A DNA stretch of 64,000 bases, from NCBI GenBank assembly GCA_001179505.1, contig CDMY01000508.1, positions 1-64,000 of the forward strand. Reading direction: 5' to 3'. The notes under the pieces were generated by a model that made no database searches, had not been told where the DNA came from, and was given only the letters and a program-made list of their open reading frames with translations. Below are positions 23,576 through 35,196 of this stretch, piece after piece. The position numbers and the translations under genes were made by a program. Each line of letters starts with the position of its first letter. Position 1 is the stretch's first letter. Origin of the DNA: Vitrella brassicaformis. Taxonomy: Eukaryota > Sar > Vitrellaceae.

Positions 23576-24858
23576 GGCGAAAGCGACGACACTAGCTCAA
23601 AGATACGTCCATGGGCATTTCCTAGTGAGTTCAAGGCTTACGGGGATGATTTCCAGAAATGGAAGACGCACTTTGAGTCGTGGGCGTCGATCAATGGCTT
23701 GGCTGACGTCGTGGCTGACGAGGCGCTTCACGAGAGACCCCAGCTGACAAAAGTCGGCGACAGGCCTGAAGTAGAAAGCGACCCCGAGACTGGCCTGTGG
23801 ACTGATGCTTACAACCAAGAGCACGCGAAGTGGGAGACGCTGAGCAAGCAGCAGAAGGACGAGATCCACAAGCGTCATCTCATTCACGCTGAGCTCTTGA
23901 CTGCCTGCAATGGCAACGACACTGCCTTCAATCTGGTGAAAAACGCACAGATAGAGGCAGCAGAGGAAGACAAAGACCCACTGTTAAAGGTGGATCGATG
24001 GCTGTCTTGGCGAGCTCTGATAGCTAAGTACAACCAGGTGTCACCCTCTGAGTTGTCGAAGCTGCACACCCTTATCCGCACGTATCAGTGGAAGGGCGAT
24101 GCATCCAATCTCGAGCCAAACCTCGGGTACATGATCGGCAAGTTCGAGAAGCTGAAGTCCCTTGAGGCTCAGCGCGCCAAGATGGACGAACAGCACACAA
24201 AGCTGGTGTATGGCTTGGACGAAACCGACAAAATAGCTGCCGTCAAAGCCATCCTGCCCAAGCAGGCATACCAACAACCGTTGGCCTTCCTCAACCTGCA
24301 GCAACAAAACGAAGCAAACAATAACTTCGCTGCGTTTCAGCAATTGCTGCGCAACCACTGTGACCAGAACCTCCCAAGGTCTGCACAGAATGCGAACACG
24401 AGCAGCTCAGCTGCCGGCGCACAGAATGACATACTCATGACCAACAATGGCGAGTCTGTCGTGCCCCCCTTCGCTCACTCGGCAATGACCCGTGATGAGG
24501 TGATGGCCAAAAGCAACTCCACCAAATGCGAGATCTGTGGCATGACGAACCACACGACTGGGGAGTGCTGGCACCTGGGCATAGCTCGGGATGCTGTACG
24601 AGCCCACACAGGCCGTGGCAGAGGCGGTCACGGGACATCCCGAGGGCGGGGCGGACAGAACGGCAACGGCCGTGGCCATGGTGGTGGACCTAAGAAGGGA
24701 AACAACCACACCATCGGCAAGAAAAACCACAAGGTGAGTGCCAAAGGCACCACTGAAACAGACAGAGATGTGCATCGCACCCACCAAATGAGTGAGGATG
24801 GCGAGAAGCGAGCAAGAGCAGCACACAGCGCTGATGGGAATGTGTGGCCCCCCTAACG
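23576..24858 (+). CDS. gag: Copia-type Gag with CCHC zinc knuckle
   Basis: An open frame of about 430 codons. The N-terminal and middle parts are helical, matching a Gag_pre/UBN2-like capsid region (KWKTHFESWASINGL, LNLQQQNEANNNFAAFQQLL). A CX2CX4HX4C knuckle, CEICGMTNHTTGEC, lies at about 24527-24568, followed by an Arg/Gly-rich tail (GRGRGGHGTSRGRGGQNG), both nucleic-acid binding. The stop TAA is at 24856-24858. The start is uncertain because no ATG sits at the head of the conserved part. The pol frame overlaps by about 65 nt in the +1 frame, so frameshifting or splicing (GTGAGT at 24734) would be needed to make Gag-Pol. Confidence 0.75.
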
Positions 24859-25544
24859 TGGCTCAGGACATCAGAATGCCCACAGCTGTAGCTAGGATTC
24901 CCTCAGTTGTGCAGTGCAATGTCGCAGCTGATGTTCACGCTGACGCTGTCGATGCTCTTCATATACATGATGAGGCACTGCTTGACTCAGGCTGCAGCTG
25001 GCACGTCTTCACTTCTCCTGATTTCTTTGTGCACCTCAGGCCGCTCCCACCAGCAACCAGCCAACTCAAGGTGGCCAACGGGGCAAAGGTGGCTACAGAG
25101 GGCGAGGGCGAGGTGGCCCTTAGGGTCAACCTGAAGCCAACAAACAGGACAAGACGCCTGTACAAAGGCACGGTGCCAAAGACGCACATAGTGCGATTGA
25201 CGAATTGTCTGTATGTGCCTGACCTGAAGTACAATCTTCTCTCAGTCAGTGCACTCGAGGACGAAGGATACAATACACGCATGGATAGCCGCACTGTGTA
25301 TAAAGAACCATACACACATTCATTTGTGCGGAAGGGGAGGCTCTACGTGCTTGATGTGTCACCTGCTGCTCACGCGGACAGGGCGACCAACGAATGCACC
25401 ACACGAGAGGCGCCTGCAGCTGCTCACGCGGCCAGGCCGCAAGACGCTACCTATCCTGTGTGTAAGGAGAAGGAAGAAACGAATGGGAAGTCAATGACAG
25501 GCATCATGAATGCAGTCAGCAAGTGCCGTTCCTATTTCTCGAAA
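24792..25544 (+). CDS. pol: Copia-type Pol, N-terminal part with aspartic protease
   Basis: An open frame overlapping the end of gag in the +1 frame. The protease active site reads ALLDSGCSWHVF (DSG triad) and is followed by the copia hallmark LYVPDLKYNLLSVSALEDEG and a segment leading to GAG-pre-integrase. Homology to the other copy ends near 25544, after which the same open frame runs into unrelated exon-like sequence. No integrase or polymerase remains. Confidence 0.8.
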
Positions 25545-25826
25545 CAAGGCGGCATGTATTGCGGCTACGCAGCGGCTGGGATATCGAGCACTGACGGCGA
25601 CACAACACTCTGGGCACAGAGGCAGCACGAGTAGACGAGTAGCATACACGCATGTCTGCGTTTGTGATGCGGCTGTCGTGAGTGCAGGCCGTTTTTCGAC
25701 ATGCTGCCGATCAACGGCGGGCAGGTGACGCAGCAGCATGCTCTCGGCGGCCATTCATATGCAGCGCCCGGCTCCAGCAAAATCGACATGCCGCTGGTGG
25801 GCGAAGAACGTGATTTGCGTGTGTAG
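25545..25826 (+). pseudogene. 3' end of an unrelated gene fused to the copia frame
   Basis: Two exon-like blocks, 25545-25630 (GGMYCGYAAAGISSTDGD) and 25688-25826 (PFFDMLPINGGQV, then a TAG stop), are joined by a GTAGAC donor and a TGCAG acceptor in matching phase. The first block is in frame with the copia pol ORF. I do not recognise the product. It looks like the C-terminus of a host gene whose front was lost when the retroelement arrived. Other readings, such as chance open frames, are possible. Confidence 0.35.
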
Positions 25827-26482
25827 CCATTTTTCTGTGACGATCAGCCGAACAGCGGTGATTTCATGATGCCATCGAGCAGCGACATTGAGGACGGTAG
25901 ACGAAACTAGCGAAACGGGAGACAAGTGTTGTTCATTTCTCGTCTCCGTTAGGTTTTCTTGGCCGTCCTTTTGTGCCAATTCTGAAGCGCTAGGTATGAT
26001 AAACACGTGAAACACGTGCACTGAGATGGGAAGGAGGGGGGCTGCGTGCGTCTGTTTCAGTTTCGGTCGATGGAGGAAGAGTTGCAGGACCGGTTGTCTG
26101 GCACTTGACCACTAAGACACGCCCGACACATTCCGCCCACGCCAGCCCTTTTTTTCTCGGCTGTGTCCTGTGTTACATTCATTCACATACTCAGCAATGC
26201 GCTGGACGTTTTCTTCTATACGTGTTGAGGGCGGTGGCGTTCTTTCTGCACGTAATTTTTCGCCGTAGCGGCCAGCCTCGGTGTGAGGCAACCAGACATG
26301 TTTGTCAGACGTGTATGTGATTGAGTGACTTAGGGACGCTATGTGCTTGAAAGCTCGTTTCGTGTATCACATCACGTGCATGTCTTTAAGAGGCATAGGT
26401 CTTTGCACAGCTACTTCAACACAGTAATCATGCCCACACGTATCCTCTGCCAATCACATCCCTCTCGAGATCCAATCGCCGC
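25827..26482. other. No gene recognised
   Basis: It lies between the fused gene fragment and the first satellite array. I see no domain or repeat in it. Confidence 0.4.
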
Positions 26483-26700
26483 AACACCGTGTATATATAT
26501 GACCAATGTCTGTGCGCATACACGTGCACATGCACGTGTGAACTTGGAGTGCGTGTATATGATGAACGTCTGTGTGCGCACACCTGCGCATGCTCGTGTG
26601 GACTTGGTGTGTGTGTATGTGACGAATGTCTCTGTGCGCACACCTGCGCATGCACGTGTCGACTTGGAGTGTGTATATGTGACCAATGTCTGTGTGCTGT
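26483..26700 (+). repeat. 60-bp satellite, small array (forward)
   Basis: About four tandem units of the dispersed 60-bp satellite, in the orientation reading CTTGGAGTGTGTGTATATGA, then TGTGCGCACACCTGCGCATG. The array abuts the truncated 3' end of the minus-strand LRR gene, whose stop is at 26709-26711. Confidence 0.9.
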
Positions 26701-26708
26701 ATAATGAG

Positions 26709-29700
26709 TTAAAAGAGGGTACTGGGCCCTGCATGGGGATATGTTACTTCGCAATTCGTGTGTCCGGTATCTTTATCCGTGCCCAGGCATGCCTTCTTGA
26801 GCGGGCAAGAAATCACGACAGGCATACCTGTTTGCCCGGCAGCATACCTGCAAAAAGCGATACTAATTTCACGGATTCTATGCTTCTACTCAAGGCGCTC
26901 CTTACGTTGTCGTTTCCGTGTTGTGGGTATCTCTAAGCAGGTAGTACCCATTCATTGTGTGCACCATAGAGTGATTCACTATTGGTTCGTTGCAGTCGAT
27001 GCCCTCAGCGCAATTCTCGCATTTGAGCTTGTTTCTGTGCCTGCGAAAGAGACACACGCAGACAACGGTTTAAGTGTTGCTTGCCAACCTGTCGACCTAC
27101 TTGATGAAGCCCTTCAAGCAGTAACATGCATTTTCTCCTATGCTGCCTTCGGTCGAGTTGAGGTCCGCTCCACACTCTTTGCAAGTTGCCTTTCCTTTCT
27201 CCATGACACCATACTGGCCTGCAACACAACATATATAACGCGTCGTCTTGCGTCTCTTCCGCGTGCTTTCGCTTTTATTGCATCCGTGAGCAAATGCATC
27301 AACTGCCTACCTGCGGGGCACGACCGACACGTTTGGTTGAATAATTCAGAGCCAAGCTCACAGTCGAGCTGACACACCCCGGAGCTGTTCCGAAAATGGC
27401 CATCTTTACAGTAACACAAATCAGCACGAACCCCAGACGCTGAAGGGCCAGAACGAAAGAGAAATATATATGCCTGTTTCTTTCATTAGCTCACTCACTC
27501 TCTCCGTATGGACAGTCGTGGCACTTGGAGGTGTCGACATCGTTGTAGTTGTACCGCAGGTCGATGGAGCGGGCGAGCTTGCTCAGTGGCTCATTGCTCG
27601 TGTCGACCACTGTGATGTTGTTGGACGCAAGAGTGAGAATGCCGGTCGATGAGAGGGTTTCGAAGCTGTTTTTTGAAGTGACGGAACCCTTGTAAAGGAA
27701 CCAACAGACAGACAAAAAAAGAAAGACGCAACAGCAGTAAAACGCTGTAAGTGTCATACCACGCAACGGTTGGTGACCCATTCTTTCACTTCTTGTATGT
27801 CAAAGTGATGGAGCAGATCGCATGTCAGCTTCCCATATAGCTGACACCCGGTGCAGTCAAGGTGCGTCAGACTGCGCACACAGGACAAGAGACACAGTCG
27901 GCTGATGCATTGCGTCTCTCATTGACCATGGAAGTGCTCGAAATCCTTGTAAAAACTCGGTGACGTCGATTTCCAGCGGATTGAATGAGATATCGATTTT
28001 ACGCAGCTGCGGCCAATCGGGAGGGGGCAGCACATTTAAGAGCTCGTAGGCCACAGAGGGCGTCGCTGAAAGCACGAAGCACGGAGAGTCAAACAAGCAT
28101 TCGCACAAATAAATGTCCTGTCCTGCGCACATGCATACATATATGTGGATTATCGGCGCGGTATCCCCTGGCTGTCTCGAACCACTCCGGCCACGTGAAT
28201 GAATTGAATCTGTTGAGGCCCAGATGAAGCTCCTCAACGGCAGGTAGCTGATACCAGGTTTCCGGTATGGTATCAAGGCCGTTGCTGTGAACACTGATAT
28301 ACTCCACGCTAGAAAAAAGCAACAGTCAGGAAAACTTTGATACGTCTCAGACACAAGTGCTATTCCATACGGTGACCCTCTTGCTTACGTCTTGGGAAGT
28401 GATCCATTGCCAGTAAAGTTCTCGATACGATTGTAGCTCAGGTCTAGCGTTCTGAGTGACACGAGGGGCTGCAGAGATGGCAACGTGCCGGCCAGGCTGT
28501 TGTTGCTCAGGGAGAGTTTCGTTAGCTTCGTCCAATTTTCCAGCGAGGCCGGGAGGCCTGTGAGACTGCACAAAACAAGAGTGAGAGCATATGAGCAGTG
28601 TTGTGCCCGTTGGTTGACAAGAAGAGACTATTACCTATTGTCGTCAGCGATGAACTCTTTTAGTTCCGTGCATTCCCTCAGCCCCTCAGCCACCTGGCCG
28701 TGAAACTGCACACACACAACAGTAGAGCCGCAAGAGCCCCCTTGACTCAATCTCGTACCATGTTATGGCTGAGATACACTATTTTCAGCTTTCTCAGCGA
28801 TCCAAGGGCTTCCAGAGTCCCCGACAAATTGTTCTCATCCAAATGTAGCTCCTTTAATTCCTGCAAGTTGGCCCACTGCTTCGGGATGGTGCCGGTGAGA
28901 TTGTTGCTTCTCAGGTTCAGGTGTTCCAGCTTCGTCAGGGAGCCCCACTCAGGAGGAAGGCTGCCGGAGAAGCCTTCGTTTTTCCCCCTTTGGCCGTGGA
29001 GATCAATTAGACATATCTTTGCCGCCTTGCTGAGAGATGCAGATAGAGACGCTGACAGCTGCAATCAGAACGGCAAACCGCTTTCTGTTCTCCGCCTTTG
29101 TGTCTCTTCGCTGACTATTCGTGTGTTGTGACTTATCTCGTTTTCCTGCAACTCCAGCTCCTCGAGATGCAGCCAGGTCGACCCAAAGCCATCAGGCAGA
29201 CTGCCATTTAGGCGATTATTCTGCAGCCTCAGATGTCTCAGGCGTGTCAGATTCTTGACAAACGCCGGGATGGAGCCAGAGATATCGTTCCGCTGCAGAT
29301 CAAGGGTCTCGAGACCTGTCAGTGCTCCGAGAGACTTAGGTATAGCACCACTCAAGCCAACATCCTTGAGCACAAGGGACGTCAAATTGCAGCTAAGCGT
29401 GGTAGGAACGGTCGCAAGATGCACGCCGGGCCGCTCGAGGGTCAGATACTTCAGTTGCGCCATGTTGACGAGCTGTCCTTCCGTAAAAGATCCCTCGAAA
29501 GCTGTGTCGATGATGGAGAGCAACTCGAGGGAGAGAAGGTTCAACCCAGGCAGTTGACCTGAAAATCCAGGGCCATTCTTCGATGAGCCTGCGATGTCGA
29601 GAGCTCTAAGGAACGTCAGGTTGCTAGTCGAAGTTGGGAGGCCTCCATTCAGTTGTGTCTGAGATAGACACATTAAGCCCATCTCTCGTTGCTGCCTGTG

Positions 29701-30367
29701 CCTTTCCTGCCCTTGTTCTCACCCTCCGCAGACACAACAGCCGCAGCATTGTTAGATTGCCTATACCTTCCGTCAGTTGGGCCTCAAAAGGCACACTCGT
29801 AATGCACAAGCCCAGAATGGCCGAAAGCTCATAGGCTTCGGTGGGGAAAGGCACATTCTTTCTCAGGGACGCCCGCCATTTTGTCACCTGCCCGCCCTCA
29901 TGGTTGCCCCACAGCAGCAAGAGATACCCTTCAGCTCCGTCCGACAGGCGGATACAGACGATGAATGACACCGAGCAGAAGTCGGTTGCGAATATTGTCG
30001 CCTCAGTCTCATTCATCAGGCCGATCTTCACTGTCAGCCTGCTCAGTGCATCAGCGTCGGCAGTGCACGGCACATACTCAGAGCTTGACAGCTCGTCCAC
30101 TTTGTCCAGCGGCAGGATGAGTGATTGGGGAGATGACTTGCCCATGGGGGTGACGGTGGGCTGGGAGACCACTGAGGCGGACAGCAGATACCACTTGGTG
30201 CAGTCTGTCCACTTGCAGCTGCCATCGTAGCTCTCGTTGGCCTGCGGAGCCCGTCCAGGCAGCACACGCGGGGCCCGATGAAGTAAGTCCTGCGCAAGAG
30301 AAATCTGAATGGAGAAAAGAGCCACCCAAAGCTCCAAGGACACGAACCCATGCCGCATCTTTCGCAA
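26709..30367 (-). CDS. LRR plus cysteine-rich (GCC2/EGF-like) secreted protein, C-terminally truncated
   Basis: A long minus-strand gene. Exon 1 (30367-29723) starts with a signal peptide and a family-specific ectodomain (FCSVSFIVCIRLSDG). Exon 2 (29658 to about 29116) and exons at about 29064-28760, 28573-28390, 28313-28150, 28040-27900 and 27680-27480 carry plant-type leucine-rich repeats (LTGTIPKQWANLQELKELHL). Exons near 27419-27300, 27230-27095, 27040-26905 and 26860-26709 are cysteine-rich (CQLDCELGSELFNQTCRSC, CKECGADLNSTEG, CENCAEGIDCN, CPLKKACLGTDKD). The last exon loses cysteine spacing after PHAGP and ends in TAA right beside the satellite array, so the expected rest is missing. 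Paralogues: 43801-45567 (LRR only), 56691-56985 (fragment) and 63440-64000 (cysteine-rich part). It is probably a cell-surface receptor or adhesin, possibly a pseudogene. Confidence 0.75.
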
Positions 30368-30716
30368 ACAAGCAAGCGCTTCCTGACCGCGCGGCCCCCA
30401 CTCGAGACTGCGAGCTTAGCACGCGAGCGTGGAAGCGACGGCACCTGTCTGTGCGGGAGAGCTGCCATCTATCCCAGATGGAGTCAGCTCAAGCTCCACA
30501 AACGAACTCATCGCACGTCTCATCGCCTCCGCACATGCAGGTATGTGAGAGCGCTCATGCATCATTCAGACGCAAGATCGTAAGACTGCGACCGTCAGGT
30601 GAGGGAGATGCGAATGGCTGGCGAACGGTCAGTCCGGCCAGCGTCGCCAGAGGCTTTAGACTCATGGCGCACGCAATTGAACTCCTTGCGCACACAACAT
30701 CCTGTCGAATCTAGGC

Positions 30717-31657
30717 GACGTTCCTCTTTCTATCAACACGTTCACCTGGTGATGCCCCGCTCGTCAAGGATGACAGGACGACAGAGGCTGTCAGAAAGAC
30801 TATTGAGAAGGCCATCCAGTCATCAGATGTGGAGGGATTGCAGGAGGCAATAGGCAGTCTATCACTTGAACAAGCGGAGATAATCTTGAAAAGCGGAAGA
30901 TGGGGACCCAATTCAAGCGAGTCTGCCATTCATTTGGCTGCAGGTACGCGTAGTCCAACACATGATGAAAAATCATACGAACATGAGAGCTTCTTTGTTG
31001 TCAGCGGTTTCTTCAGATGCGAACATTTTTGATATGCTGCTGCAAGATCGACGACACTTCCTTTTCCTGAAAGATCCATTTGATGTACTTAATCAATATC
31101 TTTTGGTCAGTACCTTTATGCTTTGCTTCCTTTCTCCCAGAATGACAAGACATCTCTTCACATCCTTGCGAGACGAAATCAACCTCATCTTTTGAAGAAA
31201 CTTGTTGGCTCGGGTGAACTAGACCTGCTGAAAGTCAAGGTTACTCGATAATCAGAACCCTGCAGCTCGTAAAAGAGATGCCGCTTGCCTTTTCTTCTAT
31301 TTTAGGATGCTTCCGGTTTTACTCTATTGCATGTCGCAGCAGGTAAAGCATATGTAGGTTGCAAAGGGCCGTTCCATCCATCTAGCGTCCTCTTGTGTTA
31401 TGTCTCAGAGTGCGGCCAGGCAAATGTGGTGAGGACAATACTCAAGATGGACCCTGAGATATGGCGCGAAAAAAACAAAGTAAATCAACATACAGCCCTT
31501 TGTTTCACGAAAGTGCTATTCGCTATGTGGAACTCAACAGAAACGCAGGACTGTATATCATACAGCGGCCTATGAGGGCCAAGCTGAAGTGCTGGAGGCT
31601 CTCTTCGATGCGGCTGGGCTTGAGGGTTTTTTATGCAATTTGTTCGTCATTGGGTAG
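30717..31657 (+). CDS. Ankyrin-repeat protein, truncated
   Basis: Exons about 30717-30943, 31017-31105, 31141-31239, 31306-31342, 31409-31479 and 31541-31657 join in phase. They read as successive ankyrin repeats: SAIHLAA then DANIFDMLLQD; NDKTSLHILARRN then LLKKLVGSGE; DASGFTLLHVAA; ECGQANVVRTILKMDPE; HTAAYEGQAEVLEALFDAAG. It ends in TAG at 31655 just where a tyrosine-recombinase fragment begins in another frame, so the gene looks cut by a transposon. The first exon and start codon are unresolved; an ATG at 30599 is in a different frame from the repeats. A transmembrane protein at 34566-35196 may be its displaced C-terminal part, as in ankyrin-TM proteins, but this is inference. Confidence 0.7.
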
Positions 31658-31983
31658 ATCGTGGCTCACTCGCTGCCCTTCGCAATGTGGCCTATGCTCT
31701 CTTGCAATCCTTTACTTTGCGTCGCTTCAATGACTTGCAGCACATTCGTCGCTGTAATCTCAAGGATAAGGGCGTAGGCCATGGTTTTATTCCATTCGTT
31801 CAGAGGCAGAAGAATGACCCATTTGGTAAGGGTCTGTCAGTGCCGATTCCGGAGGGCAACTCTCTCCGCCTTTCTCTCTTACGTCTCTTACGTGCGTTTC
31901 TGCGTGTCGCCCCGGGTGGATGTGGCGACGAAGGAAGAGACGGACGAGCAGACAAGACAGACGAACCCAAGCCAAGAGGTTGA
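31633..31983 (+). pseudogene. Tyrosine-recombinase fragment (DIRS/Crypton type)
   Basis: An open frame with the first catalytic box of a tyrosine recombinase, LLQSFTLRRFNDLQHI (the Arg of the R-K-H-R-Y set), then FIPFVQRQKNDPFGKG, which fits the beta-hairpin Lys region. The H-x-x-R box and the nucleophilic Tyr are absent and low-complexity sequence follows, so it is a remnant. It overlaps the end of the ankyrin gene. Confidence 0.6.
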
Positions 31984-32717
31984 CCCAGTGCGGCAGCTAA
32001 CCTGTCCGTACTGGAGATGGTCGGCACGGCAATGGGCAGCTTAGAAGGCACGCAGATGTCATGTTTGTCGATCTGCATGTCGTCAACTGACCGGCGGCGG
32101 GCAACGAAGGGTGGGTGGACGGAAGAGATGAGCGGCCTTGGAGATAAGAGAAAAATGACGGGCCGCCTGCTTGCTTCAGACTCGGAATGAATGGCAAGCA
32201 GGCAAGATGGCAAGAATGGCAGGGATGGGACCGACAAGAAATACATTAAAAGCAAGACATGAGTCCGACAGACGAATGAACAACAAAGAGAACGACAGAA
32301 GGCTGACCGACAGGCCGCACCCCACCCACATTTGCCTGTCGATGGTGGGTGGATGGGAGGGACGAAAGGAAGCGACAAGAGGACTGCACTCGCTTGCGAC
32401 CCATCTGAGGAGAGCCGCAAGCAAGCAGACGAAACAGGACAAGACGGACAAGACAGCCAGCAGGCAGATTGTCGAAGACGCCTCACATACACCAACACCC
32501 CGCCCCAACACGCAATCCCCACACCAGTTGGACGACTTGCCTGCTGACGACGCAGGCAAGGTTAGAGGCAGGACACCGTCCGCTTGCGATAAACCTGGGA
32601 AGACAGCGCGAGCCGACAGAGACGACAAGAAAAATGGAACGACACACACATGCACCCACACGCCCACACACATCGCCACGCATTCACGAAAAATGCGCCA
32701 GGCCGACAGCCTCTCCC

Positions 32718-33660
32718 TCACTTGCCTGCTGACGACGCAGAAGGAGGGGGAGGCGGGGACTGGGACGACGGGCGAGGCCTGAACGGACACAGGTCATAGC
32801 GATGAACGCAGTCAGCACGCCCAGCCCTCTCGCAGATGAAGCACTTGAGCTTCCAGGGGTCGGGGCAGCGACCGGCGCGGTGGCCGTGAGGGTATGCGCG
32901 ACCATAGCCGTAGCGTCAGTTGTCACAGAAGTCAGGGTCTCTGTCGCGACGCGCGTGCTGCTGCTGAGGACAAACAGGCGTGGCGCCGGCAGTGGGGGCG
33001 GGGGTGGAGGAGAGAGTGGGCGGACGAAGACGAGGCCGTGTGCGGCCTCTTGTGAGGCAATGACGAATCACTGAGGTAAGAAAAACAACACGAGCCACAA
33101 ACACATGCACTCGCTGATGGTCGGGTCAAGGCGGATGACGTTGAGCATCGCTCGCAACGTCTCAGAGTACACAGCTGGGTAGACATCCCACTGCATTGAA
33201 AACGAGCATATACACCAGTGAGACACACAGTACGTCCTTCTGTATTGTAAGTGAACGTTATCAAGTACCGAGACGTACGAAGGGTCTCCATTCTTGCTTC
33301 CCTTAGGCGGGCGCCACTCCTTTGGCACCGTCTTCTCCCAGACGTTGTTGCGTGCAGACGTCTCCGCAAAGGCCACCTCTGCAACCATGTCTTGAATCAG
33401 GGTGCCAAGCGAGGTGGCCCCGTCTATCACGTGAGGTTGGGGAAAATCGTCAGCCTCCTTGCGCGAGTCCCTGAAACACCGCGGCTTGAGCTTTGGCGAG
33501 TTCGTTCAGGGTGCTCTGCTTTCTCGTGTGGCAGCCGCCAATGTGGAGATCAGAGAGCACGCGGAGACGGTACTTCTTGGGAGGCGCACTTGCCGATCGG
33601 TTGGATACATGCGACGGGCTGGGGACTCCGTGGGCGTGAAGAAATGATAATTCTGAAGCG
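32718..33660 (-). pseudogene. Decayed element ORF with Cys/His zinc motif
   Basis: Minus-strand blocks: about 33470-33265 (SLGTLIQDMVAEVAFAETSA, WEKTVPKEWRPPKGSKNGD), about 33190-33100 (WDVYPAVYSETLRAMLNVI) and about 33060-32718. The last contains DPDFCDN, an in-frame TGA, then RYGYGRAYPHGHRAGRCPD and KCFICERAG with spaced Cys and His. The TGA falls where a zinc-binding Cys would be expected, which suggests a one-base lesion. This is probably a Gag-like protein of the same inserted element as the recombinase fragment. The family is not identified. Confidence 0.45.
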
Positions 33661-33974
33661 GATGCCAATCTCTCATCGATGTTGGAGCCTGAATGCACAG
33701 GAACATGCGATGTCATGTTGCGCTGTCTTCAGTGCAGCGGTTCATGGCACTCAGACGTTCCCAGCTGCAGCAGGCCTAAGAGCAGGCCACCCAAGGGCGA
33801 TGGCGAAGAGAATGGAAATGGACCGATTAGTCATCGGCTCTTCTTTGACGTGTGAAGCGTCGCTCGAGGAAAGGGGCTTCGAGGTCCGGCCCCCAAGCGA
33901 GCATCATGAGCTGTCATGCATATCTCAGACTGCAGCGATGTAATGATGCATACCTGCGGCATAATGTCCGATCC

Positions 33975-34062
33975 ATCATGCGCAGGGGTGCGGACACAGA
34001 CATTCATCATATACACACCCTCCAAGTCAACACGTGCATGCGCAGGTGTGCGCACACGCCCC
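33975..34062 (-). repeat. 60-bp satellite, about 1.5 units (reverse)
   Basis: One full and one partial unit of the dispersed satellite, from GCGCAGGGGTGCGGACACAG to GCGCAGGTGTGCGCAC, at the right edge of the transposon-rich insert in the ankyrin region. Confidence 0.85.
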
Positions 34063-34565
34063 TTGACCTTGCCATTGGTCGCCTTTGTAGGATCCCCCTC
34101 GACAGGATGGAAAAACACGAATGCAGTGTTATTGCTGCAATGCTTGGTGGACCGGAAGGATGGGGCATAGCCGTCTTGCCGCTTGAGGCCCTGCGTGTCC
34201 AGATGTGGCCCACTCCACATGGTATTCTGACGCAACCATGGATCCTTCGTCAAGTGCTGCCTGCAATGAAGGACGGCATTGCAGCATTCTTGAGACATCG
34301 ATCCACATCGCCTGTCTTGCGCAGCCTCGATTGGTGTTCTCGCTTTCGCAGCTTGTGCCTTGCACAGGAGGGTGACCTCGCAGAGTAAGAGATTATACGA
34401 GGAATCATTCGAGGTAGGACCAAGAGAGCTGTCGTGCTTCGTGATTCTCCAGGGAACTTTCAGGCCAAGCAGACTGGATGGAGGTGAAAGGCAGATTCAT
34501 TCCGTCTGCCTGTATACTACAGTGTTGAATTTCTTCAGGCATTCTCAGCAAGTTTTTGCACCGAA

Positions 34566-35196
34566 ATGGGAGAGAAGGAGTTCCGAGACTCGATCAGAGG
34601 CCATGAGGAAGAGCTCTTTGAGCGGCTCGAATCTGCTGAAGCACTTCAAGTGGTTACCAAACGTAGAGCGCACAAGACGTTTTTCCTGCTTGTCAGTCCG
34701 CTCCGATCTCCTTCAGCTAATTGCATCTCTCTGGTCGAACACCACTGGGCGAAACAGTACTTTGCCGATGGGGCTGCTGGCGTTGAGCAACATGTTCACG
34801 GCCAAGGACAACCTGCCGGGCCTGATGATTGGCGGCATCGTCATCGTCGTCCTCATAGCCCTGGCCATCGTTGGATTCGCCGTCTGGTACTACCGCTTCG
34901 GCGGCCGCAAGTGGCTCACAGTCGAGGCCAGCGAGATCCGGCACAAGCAGAACAAGTTCGTCAAGTCGCTCACCGCCGAGCTGCAGAAGACCGAGCACAA
35001 CGAGTTTGAGGACGACTGGAAGGCCAAGGGCGTCGACGCCCTGTCGCCGTTCGCAACGCTGCCCAGTGAGGACGCCAAGTCGCCCCTCAAGGTGGAGGTG
35101 CACGAGGCCACCGACAACGGGGTCGAGGAGACCACCGAGACGGCCTCGGGACGCACTCACTCAGAGAGACCCAATGCCGGACATGTCGACGTCTAG
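34566..35196 (+). CDS. Single-pass membrane protein, possibly ankyrin-gene C-terminus
   Basis: The final exon has a strong transmembrane helix, GLMIGGIVIVVLIALAIVGF, at about 34829-34890. A Lys/Glu-rich cytoplasmic tail of about 100 residues follows, with a TAG stop at 35194-35196. Upstream, 34566-34650 encodes an acidic helix (KEFRDSIRGHEEELFERL) that can splice in phase from ALQ to LIASLWSNTTG (acceptor CTTCAG). Apart from the helix there is no known domain. It is either an independent small membrane protein or the detached 3' part of the ankyrin gene about 3 kb upstream, separated by the recombinase-bearing insert. Confidence 0.5.

Larger units (their letters stand above)
22115..25544 (+). 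mobile_element. Ty1/copia-like retrotransposon, 3'-truncated
   Basis: In order: the palindromic candidate LTR, hydrophobic ORFs (22772-23574), gag with a zinc knuckle (to 24858) and the start of pol with an aspartic protease (24792 on). Integrase, reverse transcriptase, RNase H and a 3' LTR are absent. Identity with the second copy (62338-63351) stops at about 25544, inside the codons following CRSY, which marks the break. The second copy extends further into the GAG-pre-integrase region. Confidence 0.8.

Noticed and set aside
33450-33716. LRVLSDLHIG on the minus strand as a metallophosphoesterase motif
   Set aside because: Only this short match is present; none of the other metal-ligand motifs follow and the frame ends soon after.
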